Shown here piece by piece: positions 20,915 to 30,953 of a stretch of DNA of 64,000 nucleotides. The position numbers and the translations under genes were made by a program. Position 1 is the stretch's first letter. Every line of letters begins with the position of its first letter. The notes below the pieces were generated by a model. The model was not told where the DNA came from. It did no database searches and worked only from the letters and a program-made list of their open reading frames with translations. The DNA comes from Carya illinoinensis (taxonomy: Eukaryota > Streptophyta > Magnoliopsida > Fagales > Juglandaceae), in the NCBI RefSeq assembly GCF_018687715.1, contig NC_056762.1, positions 45,377,520 through 45,441,519 on the forward strand, in the 5' to 3' direction.

Positions 20915-23649
20915 GAGCACTGGCATTGGCCTCGGTAAAATGAAGGAAACTTCAAAATTTGAATGGTTTGGAGGTTAAAACACTGGCATTGGATTCATCA
21001 AACGCTAAAAGTCAAGCTTTAAGTTACAGTAAATTTAGTTTTATCTTCATCTTTGAAGACTCACTGTTTACCGTCTATCTCATTATTTTATTACAAAATC
21101 ACTTTTTTCAACTGTTCTTTCCTTTTTCGCCCGTGATTCCGTTTCTCTCTTTCTCACCCTTTCTCTTCGTCTGTCTTTCTTCTCTCCCAGATGTTTCTTT
21201 CACCCCTGAATCCGAAAAAAAGTTTCATTTCTCTCTTTCGATTTTTCCTCTCCATTTTCTCTCTTCCTTTTATTTATTCCTTTTTATTTATTTATTCCTT
21301 CTTTTTTGTCAGCCAAACTTCCCGTTAATTTCGCTTGTTTTTGTCTTGGGTTGTAACGCTTCTCTGTTTTGTTGGTTTTTCCCTCTAAGCTCTATCTTCC
21401 ATTTTAATGGAGGTCAAGCTGTTAGGAGCTGGTTCTCATGCTTCCATTCTTACAAGACCCATTTGCCCCATGGTCCTCCAGCTGGGTTCCAAGGCTCGAG
21501 CTTGACGAAGAGAGGCATTCAATCAGTACAAGCCGCAGCAACTTCCGTTGGGTACCAAATTAGCAACCTTTTTGTTTATTAGTGAAACCCAGTTTATTAT
21601 TGAAACCCAGCTTGTGATTCTTTGGAATTCGTTATTTCTGGGACCGGAAAAAATATTTATCTGTTGGTTTTTGCTTCTAATATCGTTTTTGTTACTTTTA
21701 TTGAAATAGGCATATATTATTTTTCTCTGCTGTTTCCTGGTTATCAAGAATTATTGTTATACTGTTCATGGAAATTGTTGTATATCTTGCCTTATGATTC
21801 GACTTGCGTGTCTTGTTTTTTCATGTTCACTGTATAATGTTTTCTACCTGGATGCATAAATAACATCTAACCATGATTATGAATGATCAGATCTGCATCC
21901 GAATGAGATTCATAAATTTAAAAGAAGAAAAATTTATGTGAAAGTGTTGGTGTAAGACTAATGGCAGCACCACTTGGTAGAAGGGATTGCAAGGACAATA
22001 GTAAGGTCAAAAGAGAACATGGGGTCCGGATGGTTAGAAAGACATAATTATCTTGCAAAACAAATTTAGGAGAGCGTAGTTTGTTTACGATTTTGTTGAG
22101 TTGAATTATGATTAGTTTAGGTGCAGGAAAAAAACAAGATTTGGGTGTTGTTGAATGGCAAGAGATGTCTTGCCTATTTTTTGAATAATTTATAAATTCT
22201 AATTCCAGATGCTTATCCTTGATCTGTATCCTTTTATGATGGATATTGTTTGCCCAAGGAGGCAGAGGAGTACCTTGCCTCACATGGGCTTAAGAATGCA
22301 ACTTATTCTACTAGCGTTGTTGGTGTTAAAGAAGATCTATTTGGAAAACTTGTTGCTTGCCCTTATCAGGTTTGTTATCTAAGCACCCAATCTTTCAGTT
22401 TTGTCTGTTTTATTTTTATTTTTATACACTCTTTTAGTAGTAGGTCTGCATCTGCCAGGGTTCTTCTGCTGATCTAAATCCTTACCTTGGTTGTCAAAGG
22501 GTTAGTTAATATTGTTGGTTCGCAGAGATGTTTTATTTAGTTTTCAGTGTAGAGAAATTCTCTCGTCGTTTATTGAATGTATGATTGGTGAAATCATTTT
22601 TGTTGGACATTATATCCCTTTCAGCAACAGCTTCCTCTAGGGTAAAAGCAGCTAACGAGGATACGCCCCCAAAGAGATTGCTAGAAGTGTTTGATTCAGA
22701 CTTTGTAAGTTGACATAAGTTATGGTTCATTTAGAAAACTGATAGTTTATAAGACAAATTTTTTTATCTTTGCATGAATAAATTTTGGAACTAATGGAAG
22801 TTAGATGGAGTATAAAATGCCTCACGACGGATGGGAGTTGTTATGATAATCTTACCTATATCATCTTTGGGAGTATGTACAACTTGATTTTGTTTTAGTG
22901 GTGAGTAATTCTTGTGGTTTCTGTTCTACAGGAGATGGTTGGATCAGCTTCATTTTCCTCAAATCCTCATAAGAAACCTTTCAAATTAGATTATTTCCAT
23001 GAAACTCAAGCAATTTCATTAAGTTGTGTAAGCAGCTGACCTGATAGTACTGTTCATGGACCAAGAACACAATTGATACTACTGTTTAATTATGTCACAT
23101 CATAAAAGGATCCTTGTTTATGTAGTTGCTGTAGACTTGATCTGTATCCTTGTCAAATTCTAAAGCTGTAGAGTTGGAATGTTATGTTTGTGTGGTAGTA
23201 TGGTTGATGTGTTCTATTGTGGTTTATTTAACTTCAAATGTGCTACTATGTGTTCTATTGTGGTTTATGTAGTTAGTTTCAAACATAATATTTTATCTTA
23301 GATGAACAAATTGTATATGTGTTTCTTGTTCCTTAAATTATTATATATTTGATTGTTAGGTAGAAGAAGAGTTGACAAAATGTGTTTGTTGGTAATTAGG
23401 TTGAGGAAAAAAATTAGTTGGAAATCAATAATTTAAATATCAAATTAAATTATTAATGTACATATAGTAGGTTTAATTGCAAAATATGGAAAAAAAAATA
23501 GTATTAAAAAAAATATTATATTATTATTTTGATGAATCCAATGGTTAATCCAATGTGAGATTATGGATAGGAAGAATTTAGAATTATGGAAAACTTGTAC
23601 TTTTCATCAAATTTTGAAGATAACTTTGATGAAACTAATGTGGATGCTC
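20915..23649. mobile_element. TIR element with TTA target duplication carrying gene fragments (Pack-type)
   Basis: TTA flanks both sides (20912-20914 and 23650-23652). The ends are GAGCACTGGCATTGG on the left and, read inward from the right, GAGCATCCACATTAG. Just inside, CATTGGATTCATCAAA at 20987-21002 has an exact inverted copy at 23528-23543. A TTA duplication fits PIF/Harbinger-like elements. There is no transposase inside. The interior instead holds a pyrimidine-rich block (21110-21330) and three exon-like segments with splice sites (22209-23027). Non-autonomous, and inferred to have picked up host DNA. Confidence 0.55.
22209..23027 (+). pseudogene. Captured plant gene fragment, three exons, function unknown
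   Basis: Three segments with correct acceptors and donors: 22209-22369 (ends LFGKLVACPYQ then GTTTG), 22625-22704 (TASSRVKAANEDTPPKRLLE and VFDSDF then GTAAGT), and 22932-23027 (EMVGSASFSSNPHKKPFKLD, then YFHETQAISLSC, then GTAAGC). The first segment also reads PKEAEEYLASHGLKNATYS. Segments 2 and 3 join in phase; segment 1 needs a frame change inside it and at its junction with segment 2. The peptide has the look of a real plant protein, but I do not recognise the family. Retained introns mean it was copied as DNA, not as mRNA. No start, stop or remaining exons are inside the element, so it is probably not functional unless fused to neighbouring transcripts. Confidence 0.5.
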
Positions 23650-24754
23650 TTAGATATGCCAAGCCAAAGTACATGCCATGTGTAAAAAGAGTTTAAAAAA
23701 TCTAAAATAAAAAAAATAATAAAATGTAAAAATTATATCCTAAATTAATAAGTAATATATTATATCAAATAACTGTAAATTCTTTAAAATGAAATAAAAT
23801 TATTTACAAACAAAAAGAACAAAAAGCATAAGGGTCATCTATGGAAGCAACTCAAGCCGAATCAAACTGTCCAAGGGGTGGCTGCTGTCGGCAAGTCCTA
23901 AGGTGGCTCTCTACGAACATATAATGGCTTAATCTTTTTTTTTTTAATACAATAATGGCCTAATCTTGATCACCAAGTGGTGGGCAGATAACGAGCTTGT
24001 TTAAAGAATAATGATATTAATATGAAGTTCAATGAGTTTATTTATTAAGAGGCAAACTCTCAAAATTCGAGTCATTTAGGTTGAATAAATGAGATATGCG
24101 GATTAAGCACTAGATAACGAACTGTTTCTTTTGGTTTTTAATAGAAAGTGGACAGCTCATAGACCAGAAAAAGAAAAAAGAAAAAAAAAGAAAAAAGTGA
24201 AGAACTCACAATGGAGACCCAATGAAGAAAGAAGGGAACAGAGGAAGAGGTTGGAAAGACGGTCCACGTGGCGTGGTTGGATCAGAAGGTAATTGGATTC
24301 TATTTACAAAAATGATCCCACAATCCAACGCGACCCCAGAGATACTGCTTACTTTACCAAAATAAATAAAAGCAAAGAAATATTTCAAATTTGTCCTTTT
24401 TGAGTTTAATATTTTAGTTTTATAACTTTGCTCTTCTGCCTTGGAAGTGGCCCTGGCACTTGGGATTCCGTCTTTGGGAGCTCCGATCATCCACTACGTA
24501 AAACTGTCCTCCCCTTAAACCAATCCTCAAGCTCGAGTGATTCATTGGCTTCGTTCATTTTCCTACTCGATCGGGTTTGGTTTGCTCCTAAATGAAGTCC
24601 TCGCAAAGTGCCGAAATTATAATACCCAACCCAAGAATATCATAAATTGCTGAATTACCATGTGGGCATTGGTCGCCTTTAACTGGTTATTGTTGCGTAA
24701 AAATTAAATATAGTGTGTACAAGTAAACTAAACCGCATGGTGTCAAATAGTTCT

Positions 24755-24760
24755 GGTCAA
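24755..24760 (-). promoter_or_regulatory. W-box core TTGACC upstream of WRKY2
   Basis: Reverse complement of GGTCAA. WRKY proteins bind TTGACC/T, and group I WRKY genes often carry such sites in their own promoters. A six-base match is weak evidence alone. Confidence 0.3.
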
Positions 24761-25080
24761 TTTATCACGTTTGTGGTTTGTGGATGCCAAAATTGGGAGA
24801 ACAATGATATTAAGAATAGGAGCATGAGCGTGTCGAAAAAAATGGTACGCCAAAGTTGCATAAAAGAAGGCGGTTGGTTATAACATCCTTCACATTTGAA
24901 GGGCACAGCCACAGGTGTTAGGCAGCTATGGTCTCTCATATAGTTTTTGACAGACACCATCCCCAGGCCTAGCGTTTGTTACTCACACGTATGTATATAT
25001 ATTCCAAATTAGAACGCACAATATACATTTAAAAAAAAAAAAAAAATCACTTCAGCATTCGGCTGCTATCGTCTGCACAC

Positions 25081-25086
25081 GGTCAA
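25081..25086 (-). promoter_or_regulatory. W-box core TTGACC upstream of WRKY2
   Basis: A second GGTCAA on the plus strand, about 400 bases before the likely leader. Same reasoning and same limits as the site at 24755. Confidence 0.3.
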
Positions 25087-25684
25087 TCGAGGCACCGGCT
25101 TTGGGAACGTGATATCCTTTCCACGTAACCCGCAAAGGACGAGGCGGATTGGCGAAAATGGGCCCAAAAAGAAGCCCAGTCCAAAGAAAGATGGTGTAAT
25201 TGGAGGAGGTGGACCGTGGAGATGAATCGCGAAGCGGAGGTGGCGGTGGAGAAATGTGTGTAGAGCTTCTTTCTCTTTTCCCCTTTCTCTTTTCTCTCGC
25301 TCGCTCTTTTTTGGTTCTTTGAAAGATTCCATCCATTTTTCGGTCCACAACAGTTATGTTACAGAATCGCCCTCCCCTTCCCTCACCGCGTTTCATCTCT
25401 TCTTTTGTTTTTTTCCCCTCTTTCTTTTAATAGAATAATAATTATACATCTATAATACTATATCTTTTTGTAATTATTCTAGAAAACATCATCATTTTCA
25501 ATTTGGGCTAAAATCAGACAGAGAGAGAGAGAGGGACAGGGACAGAGAAAGTGAGGAAATTGATAGGAACGTGGGAGACGTTTTCTCCCATTTGAATTGA
25601 AGGAGATAATCACAGAAAGAGGAAAAAAATAATTGAAGAGGGGAAGGGTTGGGGGTTTCGGGTCGGTGTCCCGTCGTCTGGTCA

Positions 25685-25690
25685 GGTCAA
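25685..25690 (-). promoter_or_regulatory. W-box core TTGACC in the WRKY2 leader
   Basis: A third GGTCAA on the plus strand, inside the first leader exon. A site here could allow feedback binding near the transcription start; this is inference from the six-base match. Confidence 0.25.
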
Positions 25691-26414
25691 GGAGGTTGCC
25701 TGGTCGAGTATGTAGTGGTGGTGGTGCTGCGGCCGCTGGGTCTCCTTCGGCAAACATACAACAACCGATCATCTTAGCTCCGACTCTAATCAGCAGTCAG
25801 GTAATCATTTGTTCCTGGTTCTCTCTCCCAAAGCTCCTTTATTTATTTTTTCTTTAATTTTCTTTTTGTGTCTATCCAAGTCAAGTTTTGGAGTTTTTTT
25901 TTTAATCTCATTTTCTGACAGTGGTTTAAGGTTTCTCGCTGCCTATCCTTAGTAACTTTCGTTTTCTTCTTTATAAAATACCAATAAATATGACCTGAAA
26001 TTTTGCACCTTTCTCGTTAGATCTTTGATGCACATTGGATTTTAATTAATCATATATGGAATAATATAACGTTTTTCCCTGGACGACAAAGATGGAAATT
26101 TTTATGTGATGGAAGATTTTCCTTTATCCAGAATTGTTCATTTTATAGTACTCGGTTATGAAAGAAAATTAAAGTTCTTTTTTTCTTTTAGTTTATTTTT
26201 CGAATGGTACTTAACCTCCTGGAATGTGGTCGTTTTTTATACCATATAATGAATCAATGATTAAACCAGAGTTCATCCTTCTTGTTATAATAAAGCCGAT
26301 TTTTTCATTTGCCTTATTTTTTTAATGTAAAAAAAAAAAAAACTGAATATCACAAATCTACGTCATTTTACAACAATCCAGCTAAAATTGTTTTGCATTA
26401 ATCCTAAACCTTTC

Positions 26415-26484
26415 AGGAATTTCATCTTTGGTGCAATATCAGACCTTTGAGGAATTTCATCTTTGGTGCGATATCAGACCTCAA
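26415..26484. repeat. 35-bp tandem duplication in the WRKY2 leader
   Basis: AGGAATTTCATCTTTGGTGC starts at 26415 and again at 26450, followed each time by AATATCAGACCT or GATATCAGACCT. It duplicates the likely splice acceptor CAG/GGAATTTC region, so a second weaker acceptor context is created 35 bases before... the coding start side. Confidence 0.85.
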
Positions 26485-26495
26485 TATTTGTAAGT

Positions 26496-29400
26496 ATGGC
26501 AGGGATGGATGATAATGTTGTTATAATTGGAGATTGGGTGCCTCCTAGTCCAAGCCCAAGAACCTTTTTATCTGCAATGTTAGGGGACGATGTTGGGTCC
26601 AGATCAGTCTCAGAACCTCCCAGCAGTAACAGAACTGAGGAGATCTTTCTGGGATCTTCAGAGTCAAACACCAACGTTAAAAACAATGGGACAAAAGACG
26701 GTGTTTCTAGTGAGAAATTCACTGATTTAGGTTCATTTCCTGAACATAAATCATCAAGCTCACATGCCGGCCTCATGGAAAGGATGGCAGCAAGAGCTGG
26801 ATTTAATGCTCCCAGGTTGAATACACAAGGCATTAGATCAGCTGACCTCTCATCCAATCCTGACATTCGCTCTCCTTACTTAACGATACCTCCTGGTCTT
26901 AGTCCTACTACGCTGCTAGATTCTCCTGTTTTCCTTTCCAATTCGCTGGTGAGCTTCAAAATCTTGGAAGTTCTTTGTTTTTTTCAAAACAACTGTTTAG
27001 TTGCCTTACCGGGAAAAAAAAAAAATTAAAATTAAAATTAAAAAAAAATAAAAAAGAAGAAGAAGAAGAGGAAGCTATTTGGTTGCCAATGGTATAGGGA
27101 ATATGAAGAGGTAACTGCTATATTGCATATTATGAGCTAGAAATAGGTTGCTTATTAATACACTTAAATGCAGCTATGCTGCTATTGGCATTTGTTTTGT
27201 TTGCTTTTCTTTTCTTACTATGTAAGCAACAACGTTGACTTAATTATTAAGATTAAGATTGTTGTTGTAATTGACTTGTTGCAACAGGATTTATAAGATA
27301 ATTTATACTGAGGGCTTAATATTCCTAGCAGAAAGGGAAAAAATTGAGAATCTGGAAATTGGTTTATAACAGTTTTGTATGGCAAGTTGTTATTGTTTGA
27401 AACAGGATAACTAGATTTAGCTTAATTTTTGCTATGAATGTATGTTTAATGTCTTTGCTTTACTTAATAAGTTTTCCTTCAGATTGAGGTTGCTGTTGAA
27501 TAGCATTCCTTTTAAATCTTATTTTTACCACGTTCTGAATTGTGTCTCTGAACCTGTCGCACTGCAGGTGCAGCCATCTCCAACAACTGGAAAATTCTCG
27601 TTAGTGCCAAATGGTGACAGTAGGAGCTTGACATTGATCTCAGAGGCCCCTGATAGAAGTAAAGATAATCCTTTTGAAGATATTAATACCTCATCGTTTG
27701 CTTTCAAGCCCATTACCGAACCAGCATCCTCATTCTTTTTTGGTGCTTCAAGCAAAGTAATAATACTCCAGGAATTCTATGTATTTGAATTTCATTTTCA
27801 CAATAAGCTTTTTTCAATTTAAAATACAAACTCACTCTTCATGCATGTGATCCTATTGTTTATTATTTTTCATATTATTATTGAAGTCCTCTGCATTTAA
27901 TGATGGTTTGGGTGGTGGGTGGTAGTTGGTCTGCATCTTTCTAGTTAGTAATATTTATGTTGTACAGATGACTTCAAAAACTCTTCCTCAACAATCCTTT
28001 CCAAGCATCGAGGTGTCTGTTCAGTCTGAGAGTTCTTTTCAAAGTGGAGAACATACCAATCAAACACAGAATAGAAGCAGCCTCTATTCTCAGGCAGACA
28101 ACTCCCGATCATCTACTGAAAGGGATATTGGGACTAATGTGATTGTGGCAGATCAAACAGCCTTTGATGCTGTTGGTGGCAGTACCGAACATTCTCCTCC
28201 ACTTGATGAGCAACCAGATGAAGAAGGAGATCAAAGAGGCAGTGGAGATTCTGTGGCTGCAGGTGGTGGTGGTGCACCATCAGAGGATGGATATAACTGG
28301 AGAAAATATGGACAAAAACAAGTCAAAGGAAGTGAGTATCCGCGAAGTTACTACAAGTGCACACATCCTAATTGTCAGGTGAAGAAGAAGGTCGAACGAT
28401 CTCATGAGGGCCACATAACAGAAATCATCTATAAGGGGGCCCATACGCACCCTAAACCTCCTCCAAACCGGCGATCAGCAATTGGGTCTACTAACCCACT
28501 CATGGATGTGCAACTAGAGATCCCTGAACAAGCTGGGCCACAGAGTAGTATTGCTGATGGTGAACTGATTTGGGCAAGTTCACAAAAGGGAACTGTTCCC
28601 GGGGCTTCTGACTGGAGGCATGACAACCTTGAGGTGACATCGTCAGCACCTGTGGGCCCAGAGTACTGCAACCAGTCTATCTCTGTGCATGCTCAGAATG
28701 GCGCTCACTTTGAAACAGGTGATGTGGTGGATGCATCATCAACTTTTTCCAATGATGAAGATGAAGACGATCAAGGGACACATGGCAGTGTATCATTAGG
28801 TTATGATGGCGAAGGAGATGAATCTGAATCAAAGAGAAGGTTCCTACATACCTCTGTCCTTTTGTGAACAATATCTTGTTTTAGATACAACATCACCTTG
28901 ACGAAGTGTGTATGTTGTGTGATATTACAGGAAAATTGAAGCCTATGCAACAGAAATGAGTGGAGCCACTAGAGCCATCCGGGAACCTAGAGTTGTGGTC
29001 CAGACTACCAGTGAGGTAGATATCCTTGATGATGGGTATCGTTGGCGCAAGTATGGGCAGAAAGTTGTGAAAGGAAATCCAAATCCAAGGTTTCTACAAG
29101 AATCACTGTGAACAACTTTTTCTTCTCCTTTGACCTCTCAATTACACTTACTGCAAAATTGAAATGGGGGAGAACTTGTTTATGCAGGAGTTACTATAAG
29201 TGCACCAGTGCAGGTTGCACAGTACGGAAGCATGTGGAGAGGGCATCGCATGATCTTAAGTCAGTGATCACCACATATGAGGGAAAGCACAATCATGATG
29301 TTCCTGCTGCTCGCAATAGTAGTCACGTCAATTCTGGCTCCTCTTGCACTGTACCTGCCCAAGCTTCTGCTGCTGCCGTTCAAAATCATGTTCACAGGCC

Positions 29401-29758
29401 TGAGCCATCACAAGTGCACTCTAGCATGGCTAGGTTTGAAAGGCCTGCATCACTCGGTTCATTCAGCCTTCCGGGTAGGCAGCAGCTGGGGCCTTCTCAT
29501 GGCTTCTCGTTTGGAATGAGTCAACCAGGCCTTTCCAATCTAGCAATGGCTGGGCTGGGTCCTGCCCAAGCCAAAGTTCCTGTTATACCCGTTCATCCGT
29601 ACTTGGCACAGCAACGCCAGGCGAGTGAAATCGGTTTCATGTTGCCAAAAGGAGAACCGAAGGTGGAGCCTATGTCCGAACCTGGTCTGAACCTGTCCAA
29701 TGGTTCATCGTTATACCAACAAATTATGAGCAGGCTGCCGCTTGGACATCAGATGTAA
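26496..29758 (+). CDS. WRKY2: Group I WRKY transcription factor, WRKY2-like
   Basis: WRKY factors bind W-box DNA (TTGACC/T) in the nucleus. WRKY2 in Arabidopsis is linked to pollen and zygote polarity and to ABA-responsive germination. Coding exons 26496-26948, 27568-27756, 27968-28839, 28931-29089 and 29188-29758 join in phase to 747 residues (AtWRKY2 has 687). Start MAGMDDN matches the family. The N-terminus has the SP cluster VPPSPSPR (MAP-kinase type sites, residues 16-25) and the conserved [38 protein letters not shown] and [16 protein letters not shown] occurs at about residues 325 and 543, each followed by a C-x4-C...H-x-H zinc finger. Between them is the acidic [20 protein letters not shown]. 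The second domain is split by an intron after NPNPR, the standard R-type position. The protein ends [12 protein letters not shown]. No defect is seen. WRKY34-like or WRKY20-like paralogues are less similar at the ends. Confidence 0.96.
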
Positions 29759-29950
29759 CCTCAGATGTAAACTTCTGTTTTCTGTTTTCTTTGGAAAACG
29801 TAGAAATGTGTACCTTTCTATTATATATAATATACATATATGGGTATTTTATTTAGTGATACATTTACCTCTTGATTCTTTAATTTTTATGAGTGAATTT
29901 GTTTGAACCTTGCCAAGAGATGCATTTCATTTTTGGCTCTGGTTGTACTG
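29759..29950 (+). other. WRKY2 3' UTR
   Basis: TGTTTTCTGTTTTC runs and TATATAATATACATATATGG about 65-85 bases after the stop could serve as far-upstream and positioning elements for polyadenylation. No AATAAA is present nearby, which is common in plants. Confidence 0.5.
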
Positions 29951-30953
29951 GCGGTGGAATCAAGAAGCTCTTCTTTTTTTGAGTTTTGCTTTTTTTTCTT
30001 AGGGGGGAGATAGGGAGAGAGGGTGGATTAATTTTTGTAGAATTGTTCTCGTATGGAGATCATTAAATACACTTCTTTGGAATTTTTGAAAGCTTAGGGG
30101 CTCCAATATGTGGGTCTGCTGATGGTTGTCCTCTTCTCCGTCGTAGGCCGAATGCGTGCCAAATTGGACTTCTAAATTAATATCATTCGAAAAAGTAGTA
30201 TGTATGGACTTAGTGCATGACAGAATCTGTCAATTTGTTTTTTTAAGAGATTTACAAAAAAGAGGATGGTGTCATGGGTTTTAAGACATCTTTGGGAGAT
30301 GTCGATGATATAATTATCATGGATGACATGTACATCCATACATTTTGTTTTAATGAGATTGGGCTAAGTTGCTGGCCGCATAGAGAAGATTGAACACTGG
30401 GCCTTCAAGATAAAGTTGGCCCGGCTTGGAAGGGATATCCCTCCCAATTAGACCTAGCCCGATAGGGATGCAAACATCCCTTCTAGTTACCCCCAATTCC
30501 TATTGGTGGGAATTTTTGTCTTCTTTTTTTACTTTTTCTTCACACACACCCCCCTCCCCCCCTCCCATTTTTTTTTTTTTTTTTATTATGTGCCTGACAA
30601 CTTATGACATCTACAAGTGGGTTGCTTGTCACACATGTTTGTCCATTTTTCCAATTTGAGAGTTGCATTTGACGGCTTGATCCCATGCTCCCTCGTGCAG
30701 CGAAAATCGCGGGACTTGCCACTTTGTTGTTTCATTCCTGATGACACATGTCACCTTCTTGTTTGGGCAGCCTGATCACCGCAGTTGTCGATTTAAACCT
30801 AAGACGTGGGCTACTTTCGCCTTCTTTCTTTCTTATTATTTCTCTTACTCCTGTTGTGACCCTTGCTTTTTTCCTCTGGTTTTAGTTCTTCTTAGTTCAC
30901 TTCATTCCTGTTCGCCTTCAAACCCTTTCCTTCTTTCTCTCCTTCCTTATTCA
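29951..30953. other. Intergenic DNA with C- and T-rich tracts
   Basis: Contains CACACACACC, a C-rich run and about 20 T at 30540-30588. From about 30700 the sequence probably belongs to the leader of the gypsy-type element that follows. No host gene is seen. Confidence 0.45.

Larger units (their letters stand above)
23653..25500 (+). promoter_or_regulatory. Intergenic and upstream region of WRKY2
   Basis: AT-rich up to about 24200, then more mixed sequence. No gene is seen; the small frames at 24206-24490 and 25052-25438 show no family motif. The last 500 bases before the leader contain CT-rich runs typical of plant promoters. TTGACC cores on the minus strand (GGTCAA on the plus strand) lie at 24755 and 25081. 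Confidence 0.4.
25505..26495 (+). other. WRKY2 5' UTR: leader exon, intron and second leader exon
   Basis: A GA-rich leader (25515-25545 has a GAGAGA run) runs to CAGCAGTCAG at 25800 and is followed by a clean donor GTAATC. The matching acceptor is most likely CCTTTCAG ending at 26416, giving an intron of about 616 bases. The remaining 79 bases of leader contain a 35-bp tandem duplication and end at the start codon at 26496. The transcription start was not determined. Confidence 0.55.

Noticed and set aside
20959..21582. 207-codon open frame on the plus strand, Phe/Leu/Ser-rich with membrane-like stretches
   Set aside because: Its composition follows from a pyrimidine-rich block. It starts in the terminal repeat of the TIR element and has no family motif.
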